NCBI GenBank assembly: GCA_004193285.1
Contig: SECP01000040.1
Location: forward strand, 1-64,000
DNA length: 64,000 nt
From: Myxococcales bacterium
Lineage (GTDB): Bacteria > Myxococcota_A > Polyangia > Polyangiales > Polyangiaceae
Direction of reading: 5' to 3'
Below the pieces are notes generated by a model. It saw only the letters and a list, made by a program, of their open reading frames with translations. It was not told the origin of the DNA and made no database searches. Of the stretch, positions 51,364 to 61,000 are shown piece after piece (within the stretch, counting starts at the first letter, position 1; each line of letters starts with the position of its first letter). The translations under genes and the position numbers were made by a program.

Positions 51364-52106
51364 AGCGGGTTCTCCATGCACGCGCCGGCCGTGACCGGAC
51401 CAAACGAGAACCGAGCGCATAGCTCGGTCTTGCCGTCGCGGTCGATATCGCGGACGCCGACGCTGGCGCCGGCCCCCACGCCGGCTGCGACTCCGTAGGT
51501 GACGCTGCTAGCACCACCGGCGGTCCCTTCGAAGCCGACTGCGGTCGCGCTGGCGCCCAGGTTCAAGCCCACGCTTCCGTCGTCATTGTGAACGCCGGCG
51601 TTGGCGCGCAGAGTGAACGTCTCCACGCTGCCACTCAACGCACCCATCTGGCCGGCGACGCGCTGAAGGCCCACCTGAACCTCGGTTTGTGCGCCCACCT
51701 GAACGGAGGCGCTCATGACTTCTACCGCGGCGCCCGACGGATCGCGACCTTTGAGCAGCGCCACGCCGACGTACACCGAGTCGCCCGCTGCCGTTTTACC
51801 CGCGTCCATGTAGGCGGCGACCCCGAGCCGTTCGTTCGTGCGCTCTGCGTTGTTGTTGGCTGACGAGCGGGGCGAAGGCGGCGCCGCGGGTGGCAACACC
51901 GACGGCGAGGGCGGTACCGAGCTCACCAGCTTTGGCACTGCGGGGGAGCTGGTCGTGGCTTCCGGCTGCGAGCTGGCTGCTCCAGGTTGAGCCTGCGAGC
52001 TGTTCGGCGCGTCCGCCCGGCTCACCAGGCCGGCGTCGTCCGCATAGGGGTCGTAGCTTGGGCTCTCCGACCGTAAGGAGCCGCTAGATGAGATGGGGTC
52101 AGGCAT
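51360..52106 (-). CDS. Unrecognised protein, possibly exported
   Basis: A 248-aa protein beginning MPDPISSSGSLRSESPSYDP, with a long Ser/Pro-rich disordered part up to about residue 85 and a Gly/Ala/Val-rich beta-like C-terminal domain (GVAAYMDAGKTAAGDSVYVGVALL, GLNLGASATAVGFEGT). Such composition is seen in exported or contact-dependent effectors without a classical signal peptide. It is translationally coupled to the Coa1-like gene. No catalytic motif is recognised. Confidence 0.65.
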   Translation of the reverse strand: MPDPISSSGSLRSESPSYDPYADDAGLVSRADAPNSSQAQPGAASSQPEATTSSPAVPKLVSSVPPSPSVLPPAAPPSPRSSANNNAERTNERLGVAAYMDAGKTAAGDSVYVGVALLKGRDPSGAAVEVMSASVQVGAQTEVQVGLQRVAGQMGALSGSVETFTLRANAGVHNDDGSVGLNLGASATAVGFEGTAGGASSVTYGVAAGVGAGASVGVRDIDRDGKTELCARFSFGPVTAGACMENPL

Positions 52107-52239
52107 GCCCGCCCCTTCGGTCACGCGGCGCCCTAGTTGCGAGAAAAATACAGGGAGGGGGCTTAGCTCAGTCCTACGCCAGCGCGGCTCCCATCGTAAA
52201 CGCCTCTGCGTCCGGGCCGCTTGCCAAAGAGCTCGGAGG

Positions 52240-53064
52240 CTAGAGGTTGCGAACCTCCACGACATCCGCGGGGCCGCGCGCGCCGCCTGCGAGCCAGGCC
52301 GCGTGTGCTTGGTACGTCAGGCCGTTGCGGACGAGGGCTTCACTTTCTTGACGGCCGCACCAGTGCGCCATGGCGATCAGGCGCGGTGGCACGTGGCCGA
52401 GCAGAGCGGAGGCCGCGTAGCGCAGGTGAGCGGCGTCGCCCGCGTAGGCGTCCAGAAAGGCGTTGAGCCGCTGGTCTATCTCTGCGGGCATGAAGTGAGT
52501 ACGGCCCCAGGTCGAGCCATCCACGATGGATTCGTCCACGTGGGGCGTGAGCGGGAGGTAACGGTACGCGGTGTACGCGAGGTCCCACAGCCGCGGTCCC
52601 GGGTAACAGATGTCGAAGTCGATGGCGCCTACGAACCGTTCATCGACGAACACGTGGTTGTAGGGAGCAAAATCCACGTGGCAGATCACTTCCGCCGGCC
52701 GCTTCCCGCGCCACCACCAAACATCCGCAGCGCGCCGCTCGAAGCTGGCCGTCGCGTCGTGCCACTCGCGGAGCCGCTTGGCCACCGTGGTGAGGATGTC
52801 GGTCGACCACAGCCAATGGGGCTGATCGTGGATCGCATCCCCAGGGATGAACGACCACACGTCTCGCCCTTGCTCGTCCGTTCCCAGCGGCTCCGGCACC
52901 CACGTCACGCCCTGGGCGCGTACATGGGTCAGCAGGCGCCGAACGGTGGCGGACTGCCGCTTCGTTGGCTTTCGAACGGTGGCGCCCACGCGCACCGCGC
53001 CGCCCATGTTGCCGCCGCTCAGCGCTTGCTCGCGCTCGGCGCTCTTGGGTTCTTCGTCGAACAT
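52240..53064 (-). CDS. Aminoglycoside phosphotransferase-family kinase
   Basis: A 274-aa protein kinase-like phosphotransferase. The catalytic loop is VICHVDFAPYNHVF (Brenner-type H-x-D...N) and the metal-binding DFD motif is VGAIDFDICYPGPRLWDLAYTAY. The N-lobe is short. Proteins of this family phosphorylate many small molecules, so drug resistance should not be assumed. Confidence 0.87.
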   Translation of the reverse strand: MFDEEPKSAEREQALSGGNMGGAVRVGATVRKPTKRQSATVRRLLTHVRAQGVTWVPEPLGTDEQGRDVWSFIPGDAIHDQPHWLWSTDILTTVAKRLREWHDATASFERRAADVWWWRGKRPAEVICHVDFAPYNHVFVDERFVGAIDFDICYPGPRLWDLAYTAYRYLPLTPHVDESIVDGSTWGRTHFMPAEIDQRLNAFLDAYAGDAAHLRYAASALLGHVPPRLIAMAHWCGRQESEALVRNGLTYQAHAAWLAGGARGPADVVEVRNL

Positions 53065-53146
53065 TGATGCTTGCGCGGCAGTTTACGCCGCGTTCGGCTC
53101 CACTGCGCGTCCAACGGCAGCGCCCGTCGAGGTCCTGCCCGCGGCG

Positions 53147-53821
53147 CTAAGGAAACGGGGTGAGCTCGCGGCAAGGGCTCGATGGCGATTGCCGGCCGCG
53201 CGCCGCTCCGAACGTGCAGGGGCCGGCCCACGAGGGCAAGGTGATCGTCCACTTGGGGACGACGCAGAGGGCAAGCTCCACACCCGTGAACACGGGCCAA
53301 TGGTTCAGGCTGATGGTCAGCACCGCCAGAGCGCCTGGCACGACGCCGATGCGGCCTGGCTTTCGATCGGGTTCCACGGGCTCGAAACCTTCAGTTACTT
53401 GCCGCTGCGCGATGAGCAGCCAGGTCGGCGAAACTGCGTAACGCAGAGCCAGCCGAAAGCGGGTAGCCCGCTTCGTGGTTGACGCCCAGCGGCCACGAAG
53501 CCCTGCGGCGAGCAGCGAGCGGGTTGCGCCCCGCCGGTAGTAGCTTACGGCGCGATAGAACCAAAGCGGGCCTAGCGCCCAGCCGACGAGCCAGAACACC
53601 GCAACGACTCGGCTCAACACCAGCGTGGACCCGATGGTCCAATAGAAGAGGTGCGGATACAGCGAAAACGGGACATCGCGGGACGGCGTCGCGCACAAGC
53701 CGACCAGCACCAACGCCGTCAGGACGAGCGCCACACCATGGCATCCCAGCACCCACAGCCAATCGCGCCGCCGCGCCGAACGGAATCGTCGTTCTGACTC
53801 AGCGGAGCTCTGACTCGGCAT
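53147..53821 (-). CDS. Membrane protein of unknown function
   Basis: A 224-aa protein with three or four hydrophobic segments (WLWVLGCHGVALVLTALVLVGL, VLSRVVAVFWLVGWALG, VVPGALAVLTISLN). It starts 2 bp after the preceding unknown gene (53824-54561), so they are cotranscribed. No family recognised; it belongs to the unknown cluster at 53.1-61.1 kb. Confidence 0.7.
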   Translation of the reverse strand: MPSQSSAESERRFRSARRRDWLWVLGCHGVALVLTALVLVGLCATPSRDVPFSLYPHLFYWTIGSTLVLSRVVAVFWLVGWALGPLWFYRAVSYYRRGATRSLLAAGLRGRWASTTKRATRFRLALRYAVSPTWLLIAQRQVTEGFEPVEPDRKPGRIGVVPGALAVLTISLNHWPVFTGVELALCVVPKWTITLPSWAGPCTFGAARGRQSPSSPCRELTPFP

Positions 53822-53823
53822 GC

Positions 53824-54561
53824 TCAAGCGACGGCAATACCCTCGTCGACCCGAGTCTCGACGACTGCCACGCGATCGTCGTCCGCCGGCAAGAGCTCCA
53901 AGAGGGAGTAGGTTTGACCTCGAGCTCCGTCCAAAAATACCTCCCCGAAGTCGTCCGTCGTGGCCTCGAGCGTTTCCCCTTCGGACGATTGAAAGGAGGC
54001 TGGTACTTGCTTGAGAGGCTTGCCTGCTCCATCCACCAGCTCGAACACGGCGTGGGTGAGCCTGAGGGGCAGCAGCGGAACGTCCAGCACCTCGTTCTTG
54101 TCGATATCCGCGTGGACGTCGCCGTTGACGGTGAGCTTGGCCGTGACCTCCATGAGACCGGATGTAACTTGCACCAAGTCAGGGAGCAGTAGCGGCAGCT
54201 CCGTCGTATCCGGGAGGCGAAGGAGCAGGCGCCGCCGAGGGCGACGGTGTCCGCCGCTCTCCACCGGATCAGTCAAGTTGCCCGACTGCTGTGGCGGCGC
54301 GGCCAGCGCAAAGTCCACGCCGCCAGCGCCTGCCGCGAGCGTTCCGCTGAGAGTCGCGAGCGGGGAGGGTTGGCTGCGTTCGTCTTCGCGAATCTTGCTG
54401 ACGAGAACGCAGCTAAGCTCGAGCACCGCGCTGGCTTGGTCGACGTTAGGACCCGTCGCCCGCCCCAGCGGGCTGAAACCCAGCTCGAATCCGCTAACGA
54501 TGGCCCGACCACCTGGCCCCTCCGTCCGAATCGGCTGCATGAGCACGCGCAGCTGGCGCAT
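53824..54561 (-). CDS. Unknown protein with C-terminal Ig-like domain
   Basis: A 245-aa protein. The N-terminal half (ASAVLELSCVLVSKIRED, LPDTTELPLLLPDLVQVTSGL) is unrecognised. The last 80 residues, with HAVFELVDGAGKPLKQVP and ATTDDFGEVFLDGARG, resemble the Ig-like/transthyretin-type domain that also appears in the 1015-aa protein of this cluster (TYKITGPQAFEGTTDGNGRLL). The shared module suggests a common complex. Confidence 0.7.
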   Translation of the reverse strand: MRQLRVLMQPIRTEGPGGRAIVSGFELGFSPLGRATGPNVDQASAVLELSCVLVSKIREDERSQPSPLATLSGTLAAGAGGVDFALAAPPQQSGNLTDPVESGGHRRPRRRLLLRLPDTTELPLLLPDLVQVTSGLMEVTAKLTVNGDVHADIDKNEVLDVPLLPLRLTHAVFELVDGAGKPLKQVPASFQSSEGETLEATTDDFGEVFLDGARGQTYSLLELLPADDDRVAVVETRVDEGIAVA

Positions 54562-54684
54562 GATCTCCGGCTACCGGAGCGCCCGAGCCGCGTCAACCGC
54601 TCGGGCGCTCCATGCACGAGGATTGACAACGGGGAACCGTTACGCGATCCAAGTTGTCGGGAACCATTCAAGGACGGGCGCGCG

Positions 54685-56340
54685 GTGGCGACTCTGGATC
54701 AGGTACTTCGGTATTCCATGTTTTCGCAGGCGGGGGCGTCGGCCAAGCTGGCCGATCAAGGCGTCGTTCCGTTCCCGAAGCCGGTCATTCCCAAAGGCAA
54801 GATCGATGACGATGACGCGGTGAAGCGTGCGGTATGGCACTTCGACCACGACGCGGGCGCCACGCCGAACCGAATCACGAACCTGACGTGCATTTCGCGT
54901 GGGATGGGCAAGGGGCGCATGGTGGTCGCCACCGAGGTCGCCGTTGAACGAGCCGGTATCGTCACGGTGCAAGGGACCGCCATCGACCTGCCTTTGACGC
55001 CCCAGTTCCTGCTCCGCAAAGGCTACCTCAGGTCCGGAAAGCTCGGGTCGGGCGCCAGTTTCCTTTACCCACTCCCGGCCGAGATCGACCTGAGCATGTC
55101 GGTCACTTTCGGGTACGACTTCAACGGCGGCGCCAGCGCCGCACCCTCCGTCATCCCCGAAGACGCGCTGGACTCGTTCGACTTCATGCCGGCACCGGGG
55201 AACGAGCCGGCAAAAGTCACGATCGGCAAAGGCCAAAAGGCTCGCGTGGTGGCCGCCCCGCTGCGCGTCATCGTGTGCATCAGCTTCGTGACCGCGAAAG
55301 AGCGCGCCGACTTCGAGCCAGGCGGGCTCTTGGGAGCGGGGCGGGTTTGGCCCCACGTGCTCATCATCGCCAACCGGGACATCGCGGAGAGCAGCAGCTC
55401 CATTCACGTCAAGCGCCCCGCCTCACACACCATCAAAGATATCGAGAAAGATTTCGATCACTCCATCCACGCAGACATGAACTTGGCGATCGAGTCGTCC
55501 TTGTTCGCCGACAACAACAATCTCATCGAGCTCGGGCCGGGAGCACCTTCACCCTACTGGGACGACCTGTTCGCCTGGTACGAAGTTGCCGTCAACGCCA
55601 GCACGGGTGCGGTCCGCGCGGTCGACCCCTTGGAGAAGGGTGGTTCGATTGCTGGCGCAGTATCCGTCTTGGACACCACTCAGCTGGCTTACACGGCGCG
55701 GAACACTCCGCGCGTCGCCCGCCAGGGAGCCTTCGACAATATCCACGTGGCTCCGACGATGACGAGCCCTCGGGCCGCCGTTCACCCGGGGGTGGGGCTG
55801 GATCGCATTTACATGGCGCCCTTCTGCGAGCACGACTGCCTGCACACGCACTGGCGTTGGGCCACGAGCAACACCGTCAAGCCGGTGTTTGGCTGGAGTC
55901 AGGTGAGCTCCGACCCACGAGTCCCCGGGCAGCCTTACCAAGTTGCCGGCGCGCCGATGGTGCCCGCCAACCAAAGCGTCACCCTCACCATGACGAGCCC
56001 GAGCAGCTTCCGCTACGACGCCAAGGCGGTGGGGAAGGACGGCGTCAATCGCTCACCCGCCATCCCATCCGGTACTTTCAGCATCTTCTTCCACCATGGC
56101 ATGGCGTACGCGATCTCGCTTTCATCGGCGAAGATTCAATTCCTGGACGGCGTGATCGACGCGAATGCCATCCGCCGAAATGAGCCGGGCGTCGGCGCGA
56201 CCGCCATGCTCCACACCCCCATTCGCTACTGGCGTCTGCGCTTTGGCGGAGACGACATCTTCTTGACCGACGCGGACAAGGTGAACGAGCGCCAAAAGGT
56301 CGTGAGTCGCGCCAAGTTGCTGGCTCGCGCCAGCCCTTGA
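54685..56340 (+). CDS. Large unrecognised protein with His/Cys motif
   Basis: A 551-aa protein. The open frame starts far upstream over the divergent gene, so GTG 54685 with AGGA about 10 bases before it is the best start; ATG 54718 is an alternative. Notable segments are NLTCISRGMGKGRMVVATEV, FGYDFNGGASAA, PFCEHDCLHTHWRWAT and FSIFFHHGMAYAISLSS. The HDCLHTHWRW and FFHHG pieces could bind a metal. The sole + strand gene of the unknown cluster; convergent with the membrane-protein operon. Confidence 0.75.
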   Translation: MATLDQVLRYSMFSQAGASAKLADQGVVPFPKPVIPKGKIDDDDAVKRAVWHFDHDAGATPNRITNLTCISRGMGKGRMVVATEVAVERAGIVTVQGTAIDLPLTPQFLLRKGYLRSGKLGSGASFLYPLPAEIDLSMSVTFGYDFNGGASAAPSVIPEDALDSFDFMPAPGNEPAKVTIGKGQKARVVAAPLRVIVCISFVTAKERADFEPGGLLGAGRVWPHVLIIANRDIAESSSSIHVKRPASHTIKDIEKDFDHSIHADMNLAIESSLFADNNNLIELGPGAPSPYWDDLFAWYEVAVNASTGAVRAVDPLEKGGSIAGAVSVLDTTQLAYTARNTPRVARQGAFDNIHVAPTMTSPRAAVHPGVGLDRIYMAPFCEHDCLHTHWRWATSNTVKPVFGWSQVSSDPRVPGQPYQVAGAPMVPANQSVTLTMTSPSSFRYDAKAVGKDGVNRSPAIPSGTFSIFFHHGMAYAISLSSAKIQFLDGVIDANAIRRNEPGVGATAMLHTPIRYWRLRFGGDDIFLTDADKVNERQKVVSRAKLLARASP

Positions 56341-56351
56341 GCTCCGCGGCG

Positions 56352-57014
56352 TCAATCTAGGGTCGCCCAGACGCCGAAAAGTACCGCGCTGAGCTCGCCC
56401 AATAGGAACAGCGCGGGCAAGCTCCAGTACCGCACGGAGAGACCTGCAAGCTTGCGCCACCACCGCCCGACGCCAGCGCCGCGTCTGAAGTAGAAGCTCA
56501 GGAGCATGGCAGTCGCGATGGGGACGACGAGCAACACCGCCGTCAACACCTTCGGAGCGTTGTCTGGCAAAGCGTGCGAACCCGCGGGAATCATCAACCC
56601 CCAAAACAGGAAGACAGCGGTGGGGCCTAGCACCTCGTACACGGGCAGGCTGGCATCGAGCCGAAGCCGAGCGAGCAGGCGCGCCAAGCCATGACTCAGC
56701 AAGAAGGCGTGGATGGGCCGATGCAAGAGCACCCACTTTGCGACTGAGTCATCCTCGTGAGCTCGTGCGCACGGACCGAGCAGCAGGAGGTAGATCAGCC
56801 CCAACTGAGTCGCTAGCCGGAGCCCCACCCCCCTGTGCGGAGGCCAGAGCCAAAAGCCAAACAGGGACAGCCCCATCCCGACCTCCATGGCTGACTCCTG
56901 CCACGGAACCCAGAAGCGATAATTGAGCTGGGAGCTCACCGCCCGAACGACGACCACCACGAACACGCAAAGGACCACGGGCCACGGAGGAATGGCGCTC
57001 TTGACCTGCGTCAC
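56352..57014 (-). CDS. Polytopic membrane protein, unknown
   Basis: A 220-aa protein with six or so hydrophobic helices (PVVLCVFVVVVVRAV, LGLIYLLLLG, VLTAVLLVVPIATAMLL, LPALFLLGELSAVLFGVW). The start is GTG overlapping the upstream stop as GTGA. Last gene of the operon headed by the OmpA-repeat protein. No family recognised. Confidence 0.7.
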   Translation of the reverse strand: MTQVKSAIPPWPVVLCVFVVVVVRAVSSQLNYRFWVPWQESAMEVGMGLSLFGFWLWPPHRGVGLRLATQLGLIYLLLLGPCARAHEDDSVAKWVLLHRPIHAFLLSHGLARLLARLRLDASLPVYEVLGPTAVFLFWGLMIPAGSHALPDNAPKVLTAVLLVVPIATAMLLSFYFRRGAGVGRWWRKLAGLSVRYWSLPALFLLGELSAVLFGVWATLD

Positions 57015-58051
57015 GGCCCACTCGCCGCGGACTGCATGATGCGGATGAATGCGTCGCGCTGGATTGCGTTGCGGATTTCATCCATCTTGTCGAACCGCCG
57101 CTGAGCTTCCGCCTCACCGGCGTACCCCTGGCAGGCCCAGGTGCGACCGAGCTTGGCGAACTCGCCACGTAGCTTGGCAGCTTCGCTCGACTGAGACGGC
57201 GAGAGTAGGCCGACCTTTTCCGCGGCCTGAAGCTCAGCGTCCAAGTCAGGGAAGGAGAACGGGCTGATCGGCACGCCGATGTTCAGGAAAACCTGCGCGC
57301 CGTGCACGACTGCGCCGCCAAGCGACCTATCGATCTCGCAAACGTCCACGCTCGTCGACTTGCACGGCGACTGGTAGTCGATGTGCATCGAGTCGAACCT
57401 CTCTTGATCCGTCGGGGTGACGCCCGGGAGCGGGCCGCTCGGGAGCAAGCCGTCACCGATCAGGAGGTGCAACACTTCTTGGTCGATCGGTTTGCTGCTG
57501 CCTGGTCGCCTCGTTAACTCTCGCCAACAGGAGCAGCCCGGGTGCTCGGCGGCAGTGGTAGGGCCGTCCTTCACCAGCTTCTTCTCGAGGACGAGCTGAT
57601 CGTAGAGCTGCCGCTGGAGCACTCGGTCCTGATACGCCACGTCGAATCCGAACGAGCTGGTGCTCCAGCCGCGCCGTATCCAGAGTAGGCCGTCCCAAAT
57701 CGCGTCGCTGCTGACGCTCGCTCCGCGTACCAGGTCGCGGCACCGCTCGAACAGCTTGGTGATGTTGCTCAGGTCGCGAGGAGTGAAGCAGCGCTCCAGC
57801 ACGTCGTCCGCCGAGGTTGGCGCCTTCTCGAAGGCGTTGTCGAGGTTGCCGCCCGAATAGGAGTTGGGGGAAACCTGGATGTTGTCGATCTTGTTCAGGA
57901 CGAGGTTCTTACCCTTCAGCAGCAAGCTGTCGGGCGAGGAGGGCCTGTTGATGCGCGTGACCTCGGAGTTCGGGACCTTGTTGATGCGGTCGACGAAGGA
58001 CCTGTCGATGAGAGCGACGACCTTGGGTGGTAAATCGGTGCGCGCGCTCAT
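57011..58051 (-). CDS. Unrecognised 346-aa protein of the OmpA operon
   Basis: A soluble-looking protein with ALIDRSFVDRINKVPNSEV at the N-terminus, a Cys-rich middle (HPGCSCWREL) and VHGAQVFLNIGVPISPFSFPDL. It overlaps both its neighbours by 4 bp, so all three operon members are coupled. It is not like any protein I know. Confidence 0.7.
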   Translation of the reverse strand: MSARTDLPPKVVALIDRSFVDRINKVPNSEVTRINRPSSPDSLLLKGKNLVLNKIDNIQVSPNSYSGGNLDNAFEKAPTSADDVLERCFTPRDLSNITKLFERCRDLVRGASVSSDAIWDGLLWIRRGWSTSSFGFDVAYQDRVLQRQLYDQLVLEKKLVKDGPTTAAEHPGCSCWRELTRRPGSSKPIDQEVLHLLIGDGLLPSGPLPGVTPTDQERFDSMHIDYQSPCKSTSVDVCEIDRSLGGAVVHGAQVFLNIGVPISPFSFPDLDAELQAAEKVGLLSPSQSSEAAKLRGEFAKLGRTWACQGYAGEAEAQRRFDKMDEIRNAIQRDAFIRIMQSAASGP

Positions 58052-61000
58052 GACGACCCTGCAATCGGTTCGAACGCCACTTGCTCCAACTTGGCGGCGG
58101 TAGCGGCGTCGAGCGAGCCGGTAGAGGGCAGGCCCGCCAAGAGTTGAAAGTAGCGGAGCGCGTCCGTGGTGCCTTCGCTGAAGACGACCAGCTCGGGTCC
58201 CACCCAGAGCCCGAGCATCCGCAAACGCTGGATTGCGCCGTGCGGAGTATCCGCAGGGGATAGCACCCCGAGCTGGTATTGCTGCTCGAACAGGGTTTGA
58301 AACTCGGGCAGAGGTGCGGGGTCTTGCACCGTGAGCAAGAACCTGGACGTATCCGCCGGTAACTTGGCGGTCACGGTCCCGGCGGCGTCCGTGGTGCCTT
58401 TCACCAACACCCCCGCGTTCGTTCGAATGGAGAACGGGGCCTGGCCGAGACGGAAATTTTGAAACGACGCTGGCACGAACGAAACGCGCGCCACCCGCGC
58501 CGTCTTGCGCGTGGGCACGGACTCCCGCGCATAGTGACCCGGCAGATAAACCTCGCTCGTCTCGACGTCAGCCTCGGTTTGCGCCAAGTCCGGCTCTTCT
58601 CCCGGACCAAAGAACAGCACCTCCACGCGCCGATTGGTTTGGCTGCGGAAGTTGTCCACGCCCAGCTCGTCGATGGGAAAATGCTCACCAAACCCCAGAG
58701 ATTTGCGAGTGTCGTCGGCGAAGCGGAGCTCAGCGCGCAGCGCGGCCAAGCCCGCCGCATCCTCACCGAGCGCGCGCTGTAGCTCGAGCTCGTAGCAATC
58801 GAAGAAGGCTCCCCAAGTTTCCTCACCCACCACGCCGTCCACCGCCACATCGGCCGCGGCGGACCCCAAGCTGGACTTGTTGACGTTGAAGGCCTCCTGG
58901 AAGCGACGCACCACGCGCGAGTCCACCGAGTCTGAAATCTTCCCCGGATCGCAGTCGAAGCGCAGATCGCGGAAGGCTTTCGATACCCAGGAAAGGATTT
59001 GATTGATATCGGCCGGCTTGTGCCGTTGATTCGCGAGCGACTTGAAGGTGTCGCGGTTACCTTCCACGAGCGAGAGCGCGACCTGAGCGCGCAAGCGGCT
59101 CAGCTCGTCGTTGTGGGTGTCGTTGGCGGCGGTGTCCGTGTGCCCAGCGACGAGGAGGCCTCGACCTGGCTGCTCCTCGTTGACGCGTAGCACCGTCGCG
59201 ACGAAGCCGGCCGCGCTGAAGGCGTCGTGCTGCCCCTGCTGATCCGGGTCCTCACCCTCCGGCAGCACGACCGCGCTGTCGGTGCGAAAGTGAGCGTCCA
59301 GCAGCTCGACGAACTGCACCTTGGGTCCAACGTTGTCTTCTGGACGCAGCACCAGCTTCTCGACCACCCGCTTGCGCCACAGAGGGTATTCCCTGCTCCC
59401 AGGCTTGGAGTTGCTCCCGGGCGGGGGCGGCGTGACGCCGAACTCGTCGTCGAAGAAGAACAGCTCGACGCGCCGGTCGAGCGGGTCGCGCTTGCCGTTT
59501 GCAGGAGCCGCATCCAGACCTTTGCCGTCGTCCTCGAGCGGGAAGTTCTCACCACACCCGTGCGCGATCGCGTCGATCTCGCCGACGAAGTCCTGAAGCG
59601 AGGCTCCGTCCAGCGACATGTACTCGGCGATCAACGCCTGCCGTGTCTGTTGACCCGCGACGCCGTCCACCTTGAGCTTGCGCGTGCGCTGGTACCAGTG
59701 CACCGGGTCCTCCGCGCGCGGTTTGCCGGCGAAGTTGGGCATGGCGCTGATCATCAGCCGGTCTTCCACCTTGCCCCAGCGCTTCGGCGCGGCGATGCCT
59801 TCCCCGTAAAACGCGTACCATTCGTCGACGTCGTCCTTGAGGTAAGCGACCGTCGCGCGAGCACGTTCGAGCGAGAGCGCGTCGTTGTAAGCGGGGCCGG
59901 CCGCGGTGTCGGCATGGCCGACGACGAGCAGCTTGCAGGGTGAATTTTCCTCGTAGAGCCGGCGCAACAGGCGCACGCTCGGCAAGGCGGTCGGGAGCAA
60001 GAAGGCTTTGTTGGTGTTGAAGAATAGCTTCAGCTCCGCGAGCACCGAGCGCGGTACCGCCGCTATCAAACGGACTTGCGGCTGGCCATCGTTCGGCTCG
60101 AGCGTGACGAGCGCGCTCTCCACGATGTCCATGGTCCTATCGGGGTCCCCCTCTTCGAAAAAGTCGAGCCCCAAGGAAAGCTGGTAATCGCCGGGAAATA
60201 CGCCTTCGTGAAGCAGCCGTCCATTTCCGTCGGTCGTGCCTTCGAAGGCTTGAGGCCCCGTGATCTTGTACGTTCGATTGGCGTGTTTGACGCGGCCGGT
60301 GTGGTCCCAAAGCTCGACGAACAGCTTGCCGAGAGGTGGCTTGATGACCACCGTATTGGGCACTTCCGCTTTCAGATCGAAAGGTCCGAGCTCCGCGCCG
60401 CGGAACACGACTTCTCGAGTGTTGGATTCCTTGGGAGGCTTGCCGGGACGGAACTGTTCCCACCGAGGGTCCAAAACCTTGGCCAGGGCGTCAGGATCCA
60501 GAACCGCGACGTTGGCGGAGGCGGCGACAACGCCCTCCAGGAGGGCAATGCCAGCGGCGTTGGCGGCGCGCGTCTGGGGGCCGTCGGCGGTGAATTCGGC
60601 GTCGATGCCGGAGATGGCCTTCCCAACCTCGTCGACGAAGCGGACCTCGAACGTGTGAGTGCTGGCTTCCGGCGGTGGGGGAGGGAGCGGCGGCAGCTCC
60701 GGCGGCTCGAGCTCGTGGTGCTCGGTCAGAGAGCTGATCCGCGTGCGTTCGACGACGAGACGCCCGGCGAACAGCGCGTTCTCCAGATGGGCAACCGGGC
60801 CGCCAAAGGCTAGCTCCGGCAAAGAGCCAGCCGAGGCGCCCCCGAATGCAGGCCCCTCGGCGTCGCCGAACCCGTCGGAGAACGCGGACTCGCCTCCCTC
60901 CAGACGCCTGAGCAGCTCTCTTGCGGCGGTCGCCACGCCAGAGTCACCGAGCTCGATGCCCTGGCGGAATTGGGAAGCGGCCCAATCAGCCAGGCGCCGC

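Noticed and set aside
52240..53064. Antibiotic resistance gene (aminoglycoside kinase)
   Set aside because: The fold is shared by many small-molecule kinases and nothing links this one to aminoglycosides.
54247..56340. A 697-aa version of the unknown protein at 54685
   Set aside because: Its first 146 codons lie fully inside the divergent gene 53824-54561 and the intergenic space, and lack coding character.
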